Assembly: GCA_905221065.1 (NCBI GenBank)
Contig: CAJNBS010000003.1
Coordinates: forward strand, 1-64,000
Reading direction: 5' to 3'
Length of the DNA: 64,000 nt
From: a bacterium
Lineage (GTDB): Bacteria; Bacillota; Bacilli; Lactobacillales; Streptococcaceae
Shown: piece after piece, positions 9,687 through 21,271 of the stretch
Numbering within the stretch: position 1 is the first letter of the stretch
Layout: each line of letters starts with the position of its first letter
Program-made: the position numbers and the translations under genes
The notes under the pieces: model-generated
The model's input: only the letters and a program-made list of their open reading frames with translations
Told to the model about the DNA's origin: nothing
Databases searched by the model: none

Positions 9687-9716
9687 TTGTCTTTCTCTTT
9701 TTGAAAATGGTATAAT
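9687..9716 (+). promoter_or_regulatory. Promoter of dnaE
   Basis: TTGTCT (9687-9692) and TATAAT (9711-9716) are 18 bases apart, with an extended TGG before the -10 box. Confidence 0.6.
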
Positions 9717-9746
9717 ATAGTGAGAACGATAGAGGAGAAGTGTAAA

Positions 9747-12700
9747 TTGATCGCACAACTAGATACAAAAACAGTCTATAGTTTTATGGAGAGCGTCATT
9801 TCGATCGACAAGTATGTGAGAGCAGCTAGAGAATTCGGCTACACACATTTGGCTACGATGGATATTGATAATCTTTATGGCGCTTTTGACTTTCTAGAGG
9901 TTACAAAAAAATACGGCATTCATCCTTTGCTAGGGCTTGAGATGACTGTGTTTGTAGATAATCAGGAAGTGAATCTGCGCTGTTTAGCTCTATCTAGTGT
10001 AGGCTATCAGCACTTGATGAAGCTTTCAACAGCCAAGATGCAGGGGGAGAAAGATTGGTCAGTTTTATCTCAGTACCTAGAGGATATTGCGGTAATTGTG
10101 CCTTATTTTGATGGATTGGAGTCATTAGAACTAGGCCGTGATTACTATATTGGGGTTTATCCAGAAACGGTAGCAAGCGAATTTCACCATCTTATTTTGC
10201 CACTTTATCGGGTCAATGCCTTTGAAAGCAGGGATAGAGAAGTCCTGCAAGTCTTAACAGCGATTAAAGAAAATCTACCGCTCAGAGAAGTTCCCTTGCG
10301 TTCACGACAAGATGTTCTTTTATCTGCAAGTTCTTTAGAGAAATTATTCCAAGAGCGTTTTCCGCAAGCCTTGGACAATTTAGAAAAACTTATTTCAGGC
10401 ATTTCTTATGATTTGGATACGAGTCTGAAACTGCCTCGTTTTAACCCAGATAGACCAGCTGTGGAAGAGTTGAGAGAACATGCTGAACTGGGGCTTGCTC
10501 AGAAGGGATTGTCTAGTAAAGAATATCAAGACCGTCTAGACCAAGAATTGGCTGTTATTCATGATATGGGCTTTGATGATTATTTCTTGGTTGTTTGGGA
10601 TTTGCTGCGTTTTGGACGTTCGAATGGCTACTACATGGGGATGGGACGGGGTTCTGCAGTTGGTAGCTTGGTTTCTTATGCCTTAGACATCACAGGGATT
10701 GACCCAGTCGAGAAAAACCTGATTTTTGAACGTTTCCTCAATCATGAACGCTATACCATGCCTGATATTGATATCGATATTCCTGATATTTATCGTCCAG
10801 ATTTTATCAGATATGTTGGCAATAAATATGGTAGTAAACATGCGGCTCAAATCGTTACCTTTTCTACCTTTGGGGCCAAACAGGCTCTGCGTGATGTCTT
10901 GAAACGCTTTGGTGTTCCAGAGTATGAATTATCCGCAATTACTAAGAAAATCAGTTTTCGCGACAATCTCAAATCAGCCTATGAGGGCAATCTCCAGTTT
11001 CGTCAGCAAATCAATAGTAAGTTAGAATACCAAAAAGCCTTTGACATTGCTTGCAAGATAGAGGGCTATCCAAGACAAACCTCTGTCCATGCGGCTGGTG
11101 TTGTGATCAGTGACCAAGATTTGACTGACTACATTCCTCTAAAGCATGGAGATGAAATTCCATTGACTCAGTACGATGCTCATGGTGTTGAAGCTAGTGG
11201 GCTTTTGAAAATGGATTTTCTGGGACTACGAAATTTGACCTTTGTTCAGAAAATGAAAGAGTTGCTTGCTGAAACAGAAGGTATTCACCTGAAAATTGAA
11301 GAAATTGATTTGGAAGACAAAGAAACGTTAGCTTTATTTGCTTCTGGCAATACAAAAGGTATCTTTCAATTTGAGCAACCTGGCGCTATTCGCTTGCTCA
11401 AGCGTGTGCAGCCAGTCTGTTTTGAAGATGTCGTAGCAACTACTTCTTTAAATCGTCCAGGTGCAAGTGACTATATCAATAATTTTGTGGCAAGAAAGCA
11501 TGGTCAGGAAGAAGTAACGGTACTGGATCCAGTGCTGGAGGATATTTTGGCTCCAACCTATGGTATCATGCTCTATCAAGAGCAGGTTATGCAGGTTGCT
11601 CAGCGATTTGCTGGATTTAGTCTTGGGAAAGCCGATATTTTGCGCAGAGCTATGGGGAAAAAGGATGCCTCTGCCATGCATGAGATGAGGGCTTCTTTTA
11701 TTCAAGGTTCATTAGAAGCTGGTCATACTGCGGAAAAGGCAGAACAGGTCTTTGATGTCATGGAGAAGTTTGCAGGTTATGGTTTTAACAGGTCACATGC
11801 CTATGCATACTCAGCCTTGGCCTTCCAGTTGGCTTATTTCAAAACACATTATCCAGCCATCTTTTATCAGGTCATGTTAAATTCTGCCAACAGTGATTAC
11901 TTAATAGATGCACTTGAAGCAGGCTTTGAAGTGGCGCCTCTGTCTATCAACACCATTCCCTATCACGATAAAATTGCGAACAAGTCTATCTATCTAGGAT
12001 TGAAATCGATTAAAGGAGTCAGCAAGGATTTGGCGCTTTGGATTATTGAAAATAGACCTTATTCCAACATTGAAGATTTTATAGCTAAATTACCTGAGAA
12101 TTATCTGAAACTTCCCTTGCTAGAACCTTTGGTAAAAGTTGGTCTTTTCGATTCATTTGAAAAAAATCGTCAAAAAGTATTCAATAATTTAGCTAATCTA
12201 TTTGAATTTGTGAAAGAGTTAGGAAGCTTATTTGGAGAGACCATTTATAGCTGGCAAGATTCGGAGGACTGGACGGAACAAGAAAAATTCTATATGGAAC
12301 AAGAGCTTCTAGGAGTAGGAGTGAGCAAACACCCACTACAAACTATCGCAAGTAAAGCTATTTATCCGATTACTCCAATTGGGAATTTGTCAGAAAATAG
12401 CTATGCTATTATCTTGGTTGAAGTTCAGAAGATAAAAGTAATTCGTACCCAAAAGGGCGAAAACATGGCATTTTTACAGGTGGTTGACAGTAAGAAAAAA
12501 TTGGATGTCACTCTCTTTTCAGACTTATATCGTCAGGTTGGACAGGAAATAAAAGAGGGAGCCTTCTACTATATAAAAGGAAAAATCCAGTCACGTGATG
12601 GCCGTCTGCAAATGATTGCACAAGAAATAAGAGAAGCAGTGGCTGAACGCTTTTGGATACAGGTGAAAAATCATGAATCGGATCAAGAAATTTCGAGAAT

Positions 12701-12848
12701 TTTAGACCAGTATAAAGGCCCAATCCCAGTCATCATCAGGTATGAAGAGGAACAGAAAACCATTGTATCTCCCCATCATTTTGTAGCTAAATCCAATGAA
12801 TTAGAAGCGAAATTGAATGAAATGGTTATGAAAACGATTTATCGCTAA
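9747..12848 (+). CDS. dnaE: DNA polymerase III subunit alpha, DnaE type
   Basis: A 1033-residue replicative polymerase that in low-GC Gram-positives extends primers, mainly on the lagging strand, beside PolC. I place the start at TTG 9747 (MIAQLDTKTVYS), 9 bases after GAGGAG, rather than the upstream GTG 9720, which falls at the transcription start; the resulting length equals the usual streptococcal one. Order: PHP domain (1-270), palm with GRGSAVGSLVSYAL and the catalytic PDIDIDIPD near residue 340, helix-hairpin-helix region, and a C-terminal OB fold (about 890-970). The PHP metal histidines are replaced (QLDTKTVYS instead of HxHxxxxYS), so no proofreading is expected from it. Confidence 0.95.
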   Translation: MIAQLDTKTVYSFMESVISIDKYVRAAREFGYTHLATMDIDNLYGAFDFLEVTKKYGIHPLLGLEMTVFVDNQEVNLRCLALSSVGYQHLMKLSTAKMQGEKDWSVLSQYLEDIAVIVPYFDGLESLELGRDYYIGVYPETVASEFHHLILPLYRVNAFESRDREVLQVLTAIKENLPLREVPLRSRQDVLLSASSLEKLFQERFPQALDNLEKLISGISYDLDTSLKLPRFNPDRPAVEELREHAELGLAQKGLSSKEYQDRLDQELAVIHDMGFDDYFLVVWDLLRFGRSNGYYMGMGRGSAVGSLVSYALDITGIDPVEKNLIFERFLNHERYTMPDIDIDIPDIYRPDFIRYVGNKYGSKHAAQIVTFSTFGAKQALRDVLKRFGVPEYELSAITKKISFRDNLKSAYEGNLQFRQQINSKLEYQKAFDIACKIEGYPRQTSVHAAGVVISDQDLTDYIPLKHGDEIPLTQYDAHGVEASGLLKMDFLGLRNLTFVQKMKELLAETEGIHLKIEEIDLEDKETLALFASGNTKGIFQFEQPGAIRLLKRVQPVCFEDVVATTSLNRPGASDYINNFVARKHGQEEVTVLDPVLEDILAPTYGIMLYQEQVMQVAQRFAGFSLGKADILRRAMGKKDASAMHEMRASFIQGSLEAGHTAEKAEQVFDVMEKFAGYGFNRSHAYAYSALAFQLAYFKTHYPAIFYQVMLNSANSDYLIDALEAGFEVAPLSINTIPYHDKIANKSIYLGLKSIKGVSKDLALWIIENRPYSNIEDFIAKLPENYLKLPLLEPLVKVGLFDSFEKNRQKVFNNLANLFEFVKELGSLFGETIYSWQDSEDWTEQEKFYMEQELLGVGVSKHPLQTIASKAIYPITPIGNLSENSYAIILVEVQKIKVIRTQKGENMAFLQVVDSKKKLDVTLFSDLYRQVGQEIKEGAFYYIKGKIQSRDGRLQMIAQEIREAVAERFWIQVKNHESDQEISRILDQYKGPIPVIIRYEEEQKTIVSPHHFVAKSNELEAKLNEMVMKTIYR

Positions 12849-12883
12849 AAATACGGAAAATAGAAGAATTTTAAAATCAAATG

Positions 12884-12892
12884 TGGTATAAT
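12884..12892 (+). promoter_or_regulatory. Extended -10 promoter of pfkA
   Basis: TGGTATAAT lies 39 bases before the pfkA ATG, in the 82-base gap after dnaE. A clear -35 box is missing. The ribosome site AAAGGAGC follows. Confidence 0.6.
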
Positions 12893-12924
12893 TAATAAGA
12901 ATGTTAAAAGAAAAAGGAGCATAA

Positions 12925-13938
<1,014 letters not shown>

Positions 13939-13996
13939 TTTACATTTTAGTTAATAAGACCAAAAAGGTCATATATATAAAGGAGTCACAAAAATC

Positions 13997-15502
13997 ATGA
14001 ACAAACGTGTAAAAATCGTTGCAACTTTGGGTCCTGCGGTAGAAATCCGTGGTGGTAAAAAATTTGGTGATGACGGATACTGGGGTGAAAAACTTGATGT
14101 TGAAGCTTCAGCTAAAAACATTGCTAAATTGATTGAAGCTGGTGCTAACACATTCCGTTTCAACTTCTCACACGGTGACCACCAAGAACAAGGTGAGCGT
14201 ATGGCAACTGTTAAACTTGCAGAAAAACTTGCAGGTAAAAAAGTTGGTTTCCTTCTTGATACAAAAGGACCAGAAATCCGTACAGAATTGTTCGAAGGTG
14301 AAGCTAAAGAGTATTCATACAAAACTGGTGAGAAAATCCGTGTTGCAACCAAACAAGGAATCAAATCAACTCGTGAAGTGATTGCATTGAACGTTGCTGG
14401 TGCTCTTGATATCTATGATGATGTTGAAGTTGGTCGTCAAGTGTTGGTTGACGATGGTAAACTTGGTCTTCGTGTGGTTGCTAAAGATGACGCAACTCGT
14501 GAATTTGAAGTTGAAGTTGAAAACGATGGTATCATCGCTAAACAAAAAGGTGTGAACATTCCTAACACTAAAATTCCTTTCCCAGCTCTTGCTGAACGCG
14601 ATAACGACGATATCCGCTTTGGTCTTGAGCAAGGTATCAACTTCATCGCGATTTCATTCGTACGTACTGCAAAAGACGTTAACGAAGTTCGTGCAATCTG
14701 TGAAGAAACTGGAAACGGACACGTTCAATTGTTCGCTAAAATCGAAAACCAACAAGGTATCGATAACTTGGATGAAATCATCGAAGCTGCTGATGGTATC
14801 ATGATCGCTCGTGGTGACATGGGTATCGAAGTACCATTCGAAATGGTTCCAGTTTACCAAAAAATGATTATCACTAAAGTCAATGCTGCAGGTAAAGTTG
14901 TTATTACTGCAACAAACATGCTTGAAACAATGACTGAAAAACCACGTGCAACTCGTTCAGAAGTATCAGACGTATTTAACGCTGTTATCGATGGAACTGA
15001 TGCAACAATGCTTTCAGGTGAGTCTGCAAACGGTAAATACCCACTTGAGTCAGTAACTACAATGGCTACAATCGATAAGAACGCTCAAACTCTTCTTAAC
15101 GAATATGGACGTTTGAACTCAGATTCATTCGAACGTAACTCTAAGACAGAAGTAATGGCTTCAGCTGTTAAAGATGCTACTAACTCAATGGACATTAAAT
15201 TGGTTGTAACTCTTACTAAGACAGGTCACACTGCACGTTTGATCTCTAAATACCGTCCAAATGCTGATATCTTGGCATTGACATTCGACGAATTGACAGA
15301 ACGTGGATTGATGTTGAACTGGGGTGTTATCCCAATGTTGACAGATGCTCCATCTTCAACTGACGATATGTTCGAAATTGCTGAACGTAAAGCAGTTGAA
15401 GCAGGTCTTGTACAATCTGGTGACGATATCGTTATCGTAGCTGGTGTACCACTTGGAGAAGCTGTTCGCACAAATACAATGCGTATCCGTACAGTACGTT
15501 AA
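13997..15502 (+). CDS. pyk: Pyruvate kinase
   Basis: A 501-residue tetrameric enzyme converting phosphoenolpyruvate and ADP to pyruvate and ATP. The A domain shows KIVATLGPA, FRFNFSHGDH, DTKGPEIRT and the metal and substrate motif MIARGDMGIEVP, then NMLETM; the B domain is the insertion at about 90-185; the C domain (about 375-500), ending VPLGEAVRTNTMRI, holds the fructose-1,6-bisphosphate effector site. Codon use is highly biased, as for pfkA. A strong ribosome site (AAAGGAG) precedes the ATG. In Lactococcus pfk-pyk-ldh form one operon; here ldh follows but on the opposite strand. Confidence 0.97.
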   Translation: MNKRVKIVATLGPAVEIRGGKKFGDDGYWGEKLDVEASAKNIAKLIEAGANTFRFNFSHGDHQEQGERMATVKLAEKLAGKKVGFLLDTKGPEIRTELFEGEAKEYSYKTGEKIRVATKQGIKSTREVIALNVAGALDIYDDVEVGRQVLVDDGKLGLRVVAKDDATREFEVEVENDGIIAKQKGVNIPNTKIPFPALAERDNDDIRFGLEQGINFIAISFVRTAKDVNEVRAICEETGNGHVQLFAKIENQQGIDNLDEIIEAADGIMIARGDMGIEVPFEMVPVYQKMIITKVNAAGKVVITATNMLETMTEKPRATRSEVSDVFNAVIDGTDATMLSGESANGKYPLESVTTMATIDKNAQTLLNEYGRLNSDSFERNSKTEVMASAVKDATNSMDIKLVVTLTKTGHTARLISKYRPNADILALTFDELTERGLMLNWGVIPMLTDAPSSTDDMFEIAERKAVEAGLVQSGDDIVIVAGVPLGEAVRTNTMRIRTVR

Positions 15503-15511
15503 TTAAAATAA

Positions 15512-15557
15512 AAAGCCTATCATATTAAGCCTTCTAGCCTGTATGATGGGCTTTTTT
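15512..15557 (+). terminator. Terminator of pfkA-pyk
   Basis: AAAGCCTATCATA pairs with TATGATGGGCTTT (one wobble) over a 19-base loop and is followed by six T. It lies 10 bases after the pyk stop. Confidence 0.88.
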
Positions 15558-15623
15558 GTATATGGGAAAAGTTTTCTACTTTTGATTTAATGTAACTGTA
15601 GCCAAAGAGTAAATCGTTGCTTA

Positions 15624-15740
15624 TTACATACCTTTTGTGATGTGAGTATAAATCTGATTTGTTGCTTTGGCGTCTTTATGAACTTCAAGCGCTTATAGCT
15701 TTAAGAGGTACATTTCTTTCAGCAAGCAAGATATTTAGTG
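15624..15740 (-). pseudogene. Frameshifted C-terminal scrap of a tyrosine recombinase (phage/ICE integrase)
   Basis: On the minus strand one frame reads NILLAERNVPLKAI and the next frame reads KDAKATNQIYTHITKGM followed by TAA at 15624. Together these correspond to the end of a phage-type integrase, where the usual order is (S/L)LLAE..PLKAI(M)xRLGHxDxxTTNQIYTHxTxxM; the catalytic tyrosine lies in IYTH. The frames are shifted relative to one another and the rest of the gene is missing, so it is inactive. It sits between the pyk and ldh terminators, where there is no attachment site that I can recognise. Confidence 0.7.
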
Positions 15741-15750
15741 TAAATACAGA

Positions 15751-15786
15751 TAAAAAACAACTCCCTGATGATTCAAGGAGTTGTCT
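15751..15786 (-). terminator. Terminator of ldh
   Basis: On the minus strand ACAACTCC pairs with GGGAGTTGT around a loop of about 11 bases, followed by a run of T (15751-15756). It begins 9 bases after the ldh stop. Confidence 0.85.
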
Positions 15787-15795
15787 ATAGTTAAA

Positions 15796-16861
<1,066 letters not shown>

Positions 16862-16882
16862 GTCTGTGCCTTGGAGTTCTTG

Positions 16883-16898
16883 ATGTAAACGTTTTAGC
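16883..16898 (-). promoter_or_regulatory. Possible cre site upstream of ldh
   Basis: ATGTAAACGTTTTAGC contains one perfect cre half (ATGTAAACG) and a poor second half (13 of 16 overall). Its centre lies about 63 bases before the predicted ldh start, a position compatible with CcpA activation rather than repression. It also lies upstream of gyrA. Confidence 0.4.
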
Positions 16899-16910
16899 TA
16901 ATTTGGATAC

Positions 16911-16939
16911 CTGAAATATGGCGGACATTATGGTATAAT
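16911..16939 (+). promoter_or_regulatory. Promoter of gyrA
   Basis: CTGAAA (16911-16916) and TATAAT (16934-16939) are 17 bases apart, with an extended TGG. Confidence 0.6.
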
Positions 16940-16976
16940 ATTATTAATTACTAATAGTGAAATGAGGCATTTATTA

Positions 16977-19445
16977 ATGCAGGATAGAAATTTAGTGAAT
17001 GTCAATCTGACAAAGGAGATGAAGACGAGCTTTATCGATTACGCCATGAGTGTTATCGTAGCGCGGGCTCTTCCTGATGTTCGAGATGGCTTGAAACCCG
17101 TTCACCGTCGGATTCTCTATGGAATGAATGAATTGGGTGTTACTCCAGACAAACCTCATAAAAAATCTGCTCGTATTACAGGGGATGTCATGGGTAAATA
17201 CCACCCACACGGGGATTCCTCTATCTATGAAGCTATGGTTCGTATGGCTCAATGGTGGAGTTACCGTTACATGCTTGTAGATGGGCATGGAAACTTTGGT
17301 TCCATGGATGGCGATGGTGCTGCCGCCCAGCGTTACACTGAGGCACGCATGAGCAAGATTGCTCTGGAAATGCTTCGTGATATCAATAAGAATACGGTTG
17401 ATTTCGTTGATAACTATGATGCCAATGAACGTGAACCCTTGGTCTTGCCAGCTCGTTTTCCAAATCTTTTGGTCAATGGAGCAACTGGTATTGCCGTTGG
17501 GATGGCGACCAATATTCCACCTCACAACTTGGGAGAAACCATTGATGCAGTGAAGTTGGTTATGGACAATCCTGAAGTGACTACCAAGGACTTGATGGAA
17601 GTCTTGCCTGGTCCAGATTTTCCAACTGGTGCCCTTGTTATGGGGAAATCAGGCATTCATAAGGCTTATGAAACAGGTAAAGGTTCTATTGTCCTTCGTT
17701 CTCGTACTGAAATCGAAGAAACTAAGACTGGTCGTGAACGAATCGTTGTAACAGAATTTCCTTACATGGTCAATAAAACCAAGGTGCATGAGCATATTGT
17801 TCGTTTGGTTCAGGAAAAACGTATTGAGGGGATTACAGCGGTTCGTGATGAGTCAAACCGTGAAGGAGTTCGTTTCGTAATCGAGGTCAAGCGCGATGCC
17901 TCAGCCAATGTTATCCTTAACAATCTTTTCAAGATGACCCAGATGCAAACCAACTTTGGTTTCAATATGCTGGCGATTCAAAATGGGGTGCCGAAGATTT
18001 TGTCCCTTCGTCAGATTTTGGATGCTTATATTGAGCACCAAAAAGAAGTGGTTGTTCGTCGGACACGTTTTGATAAGGAAAAAGCGGAAGCACGTGCTCA
18101 TATCTTAGAAGGTCTTTTAATCGCGCTAGACCATATCGATGAAGTGATTCGTATCATCCGTGCTAGTGAAACGGATGCGGAAGCACAAGCTGAGTTGATG
18201 AGTAAGTTTAAGCTTTCTGAACGTCAAAGTCAGGCTATCCTAGATATGCGTCTTCGTCGTTTGACAGGTTTGGAACGCGATAAAATTCAGTCTGAATATG
18301 ATGATCTCTTGGCTCTGATTGCGGATTTGGCGGATATTCTTGCTAAGCCAGAACGTGTTTCTCAAATCATTAAAGATGAATTAGACGAAGTCAAGCGTAA
18401 GTTTGGAGATCAACGTCGTACTGAATTGATGGTAGGTGAAGTCTTGAGCCTCGAAGATGAAGACTTGATTGAAGAATCAGATGTCTTGATTACATTGTCT
18501 AACAAAGGCTACATCAAACGTCTGGACCAAGCTGAATTTACCGCTCAAAAACGTGGTGGTCGTGGTGTCCAAGGAACCGGTGTTAAGGATGATGATTTTG
18601 TTCGTGAGTTAGTGTCGACTAGTACCCATGATCACCTACTCTTCTTTACAAATAAAGGACGTGTCTATCGCCTGAAAGGTTATGAAATTCCAGAGTATGG
18701 TCGGACGGCCAAAGGGCTACCAGTAGTCAATCTCTTGAAATTGGATGAAGGTGAAAGTATTCAAACCATCATCAATGTAGAGTCTGAACGCAGTGATGAT
18801 GCTTATCTCTTCTTCACAACCCGTCATGGTATTGTGAAGCGAACCAGCGTCAAGGAATTTGCTAACATTCGCCAGAATGGTCTCAAGGCTTTGAACCTCA
18901 AAGATGAAGATGAGTTGATTAATGTCTTGCTGACGGAAGAAGATACGGATATTATCATTGGTACCAAGTTTGGTTATGCAGTTCGTTTTAATCAATCAGC
19001 TGTTCGTGGCATGAGTCGTATCGCCACTGGTGTGAAAGGTGTTAACCTTCGTGACGGAGACACAGTTGTTGGTGCTAGTGTGATAACAGACCAGGATGAG
19101 GTCCTTATCATCACAGAAAAAGGATTTGGTAAGCGCACAGTTGCGACTGAATATCCTACTAAAGGCCGTGGTGGTAAAGGAATGCAAACAGCTAAGATTA
19201 CAGAAAAGAATGGTTCTCTTGCTGGTCTTATGACCGTTAAAGGCGATGAAGACTTGATGATTATCACTGATACAGGTGTCATGATTCGAACCAATGTTGC
19301 CAATATTTCACAAACAGGACGCTCAACTATGGGAGTTAAAGTAATGCGTCTGGACCAAGATGCTAAAATTGTGACCTTTACGACGGTTGCAGCGGCAGAA
19401 AAAGAAGAAGTTGGGACAGAAAACGAAACAGAAGGTGAAGCATAA
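16977..19445 (+). CDS. gyrA: DNA gyrase subunit A
   Basis: An 822-residue subunit that breaks and rejoins DNA in the A2B2 gyrase, introducing negative supercoils. I use ATG 16977 ([10 protein letters not shown]), preceded by GAGG at a fitting distance, rather than ATG 16962. The breakage domain has the active Tyr120 in [11 protein letters not shown] and the quinolone region [10 protein letters not shown] with Ser81 and Glu85 both unchanged, so GyrA-based fluoroquinolone resistance is not predicted. Residue 114 is Gly, as in viridans streptococci, where pneumococci usually have Ser. The C-terminal beta-pinwheel carries the GyrA box ([10 protein letters not shown]). The stop overlaps srtA by one base. 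Confidence 0.97.
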   Translation: MQDRNLVNVNLTKEMKTSFIDYAMSVIVARALPDVRDGLKPVHRRILYGMNELGVTPDKPHKKSARITGDVMGKYHPHGDSSIYEAMVRMAQWWSYRYMLVDGHGNFGSMDGDGAAAQRYTEARMSKIALEMLRDINKNTVDFVDNYDANEREPLVLPARFPNLLVNGATGIAVGMATNIPPHNLGETIDAVKLVMDNPEVTTKDLMEVLPGPDFPTGALVMGKSGIHKAYETGKGSIVLRSRTEIEETKTGRERIVVTEFPYMVNKTKVHEHIVRLVQEKRIEGITAVRDESNREGVRFVIEVKRDASANVILNNLFKMTQMQTNFGFNMLAIQNGVPKILSLRQILDAYIEHQKEVVVRRTRFDKEKAEARAHILEGLLIALDHIDEVIRIIRASETDAEAQAELMSKFKLSERQSQAILDMRLRRLTGLERDKIQSEYDDLLALIADLADILAKPERVSQIIKDELDEVKRKFGDQRRTELMVGEVLSLEDEDLIEESDVLITLSNKGYIKRLDQAEFTAQKRGGRGVQGTGVKDDDFVRELVSTSTHDHLLFFTNKGRVYRLKGYEIPEYGRTAKGLPVVNLLKLDEGESIQTIINVESERSDDAYLFFTTRHGIVKRTSVKEFANIRQNGLKALNLKDEDELINVLLTEEDTDIIIGTKFGYAVRFNQSAVRGMSRIATGVKGVNLRDGDTVVGASVITDQDEVLIITEKGFGKRTVATEYPTKGRGGKGMQTAKITEKNGSLAGLMTVKGDEDLMIITDTGVMIRTNVANISQTGRSTMGVKVMRLDQDAKIVTFTTVAAAEKEEVGTENETEGEA

Positions 19446-20188
19446 TGTCTCAAAAAAATCATAAGAAGAAAAATAAACGAAAAAATCTGCTGACAAATAT
19501 CCTAGCAGGATTTCTGATACTACTATCAATTGCTTTGATTTTTAATGCTAAAATTCGTGATATTTTCATAGTTTGGAATACCAATAAATACCAAGTCAGT
19601 CAGGTATCAAAAGAAAAAATAGAAGAAAATCAGGATACAGAAGGAAATTTTGATTTTGATTCTGTCAATGCTATCTCTTCGGAAGCTGTTCTAGCTTCTC
19701 AATGGGATGCTCAAAAATTACCAGTTATCGGCGGAATTGCAGTTCCTGAATTAGAAATGAATCTGCCAATTTTTAAAGGGCTTGATAATGTCAATCTCTT
19801 CTATGGTGCTGGTACCATGAAACGCGATCAAGTGATGGGGAAAGGAAATTATAGTCTAGCTAGTCATCATATTTTTGGTGTCAATAATGCTAATAAAATG
19901 TTATTTTCTCCTTTAGATAACGCTAAAAATGGTATGAAGATTTATCTAACCGATAAAAATAAAGTTTATACTTATGAAATACGTGAAGTCAAACGGGTTA
20001 CACCGGATCGTGTTGATGAAGTTGATGATAGAGATGGTGTAAATGAGATTACATTAGTAACCTGTGAAGACCTTGCCGCTACAGAACGTATTATTGTAAA
20101 AGGCGATTTAAAAGAAACAAAAGATTATTCACAAACATCTGATGAAATCCTAACAGCTTTCAATCAACCATATAAACAATTTTATTAA
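19445..20188 (+). CDS. srtA: Sortase A (class A housekeeping)
   Basis: A 247-residue membrane-anchored transpeptidase that links LPXTG surface proteins to peptidoglycan on the outer face of the membrane. Residues 1-18 are very basic, about 18-37 form the signal anchor, and the catalytic domain holds His141 (SLASHHIFG), Cys207 (LVTCED) and the nearby Arg (ERIIVKG). It overlaps gyrA by one base (TAATG), so it depends at least partly on gyrA transcription, an arrangement also seen in other streptococci. No sorting-substrate genes lie nearby, fitting the housekeeping role. Confidence 0.95.
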   Translation: MSQKNHKKKNKRKNLLTNILAGFLILLSIALIFNAKIRDIFIVWNTNKYQVSQVSKEKIEENQDTEGNFDFDSVNAISSEAVLASQWDAQKLPVIGGIAVPELEMNLPIFKGLDNVNLFYGAGTMKRDQVMGKGNYSLASHHIFGVNNANKMLFSPLDNAKNGMKIYLTDKNKVYTYEIREVKRVTPDRVDEVDDRDGVNEITLVTCEDLAATERIIVKGDLKETKDYSQTSDEILTAFNQPYKQFY

Positions 20189-20192
20189 TACA

Positions 20193-20225
20193 AATCAGTG
20201 AAATCCAGGATTTCACTGATTTTTT
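20193..20225 (+). terminator. Terminator of gyrA-srtA
   Basis: AATCAGTGAAATCC pairs with the following ATTTCACTGATT and is followed by TTTTTT, 5 bases after the srtA stop. Confidence 0.9.
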
Positions 20226-20260
20226 AAGATTTTCATAAAAATAAACTTTTATGAAAATAC

Positions 20261-20298
20261 AGAAAACGTTTCCTAAAATCGAAAGTTTGTGATATAAT
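20261..20298 (+). promoter_or_regulatory. Promoter of the formate/nitrite channel with a cre-like palindrome
   Basis: An extended -10, TGATATAAT, ends at 20298. Upstream at 20261-20274, AGAAAACGTTTCCT reads as a cre-like palindrome on the minus strand (12 of 14 core positions), overlapping the place of the -35 box. CcpA control is possible but not certain. Confidence 0.45.
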
Positions 20299-20328
20299 TA
20301 TCAGGTAAAAAAATTTTAGGAGTTTATT

Positions 20329-21126
20329 ATGGTTTCTTCAGAATTTATTTCAAAGATTGAATTTGCTTGCAAGAAGAAAGAAAGTCTTTATAATCAAAGC
20401 AAATTTAAGTATGCAATTCGTTCTATGTTCGCAGGTGCATTTTTAACCTTCAGTACAGCTGCTGGTGCAGTTGGGGCTGACTTGATTAATAAAATCGCAC
20501 CAGGTAGTGGACGATTCCTCTTCCCATTTGTTTTCGCTTGGGGCTTGGCCTACATTGTTTTCTTGAATGCTGAGTTGGTAACATCAAACATGATGTTTTT
20601 GACTGCTGGTAGTTTCTTGAAAAAAATCTCTTGGAGAAAAACAGCAGAGATTTTACTATACTGTACCTTGTTCAACCTTATCGGAGCCTTGATAGCAGGT
20701 TGGGGATTCGCTCACTCAGCAGCCTATGCACATCTGACACACGATAGTTTCATCTCGGGGGTTGTTGAGATGAAGTTAGGCCGTTCAAATGAGCTAGTCT
20801 TACTTGAAGGTATTTTAGCCAATATCTTTGTAAACATTGCGATTCTTTCATTTGTTTTGGTCAAAGATGGTGGTGCCAAACTTTGGCTTGTGTTGTCAGC
20901 GATTTACATGTTTGTATTCTTAACAAACGAGCACATTGCTGCGAACTTTGCTTCTTTCGCGATTGTGAAATTCAGTGTTGCTGCTGATTCAATTGCTAAC
21001 TTCGGTGTTGGAAATATGCTCCGTCACTGGGGAGTAACCTTCATCGGAAACTTTATAGGAGGCGGCCTCTTGATGGGTCTTCCATATGCCTTCCTCAATA
21101 AAAACGAAGATACTTATGTAGATTAA
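20329..21126 (+). CDS. Formate/nitrite transporter family channel
   Basis: A 265-residue integral membrane protein of the FNT family (FocA/NirC), which forms pentameric channels for formate, nitrite or related small anions. Six hydrophobic segments can be traced, starting near SMFAGAFLTFSTAAG and ending at IGNFIGGGLLMGLPY, with the family's N-terminal GA(F/Y)LT and C-terminal conserved Asn/His region (RHWGVTFIGNFIGG). It stands alone, between the srtA terminator and its own terminator. Since streptococci make formate by pyruvate formate-lyase, formate export or import is the likeliest role; nitrite cannot be excluded. Confidence 0.85.
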   Translation: MVSSEFISKIEFACKKKESLYNQSKFKYAIRSMFAGAFLTFSTAAGAVGADLINKIAPGSGRFLFPFVFAWGLAYIVFLNAELVTSNMMFLTAGSFLKKISWRKTAEILLYCTLFNLIGALIAGWGFAHSAAYAHLTHDSFISGVVEMKLGRSNELVLLEGILANIFVNIAILSFVLVKDGGAKLWLVLSAIYMFVFLTNEHIAANFASFAIVKFSVAADSIANFGVGNMLRHWGVTFIGNFIGGGLLMGLPYAFLNKNEDTYVD

Positions 21127-21132
21127 GAAAAT

Positions 21133-21157
21133 GAGCACGATTGAGTCGTGCTTTTTT
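21133..21157 (+). terminator. Terminator of the FNT channel gene
   Basis: AGCACGA-TTGAG-TCGTGCT followed by six T, 6 bases after the stop. Confidence 0.9.
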
Positions 21158-21211
21158 CGTTTTGTAAGAAGTAATAGTCGCTCCTTATATCAAAATATAG
21201 AAAAGAGGTAT

Positions 21212-21240
21212 TAGTCAAGATAATCATAAGGTGCTACAAT
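21212..21240 (+). promoter_or_regulatory. Promoter of the sulfhydrylase gene
   Basis: TAGTCA (21212-21217) and TACAAT (21235-21240) are 17 bases apart with an extended TGC. No riboswitch-like leader fits in the short 5' region (about 25 bases). Confidence 0.5.
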
Positions 21241-21271
21241 ATCCTTAATCAAACTATATGGAGGTCGCCTT

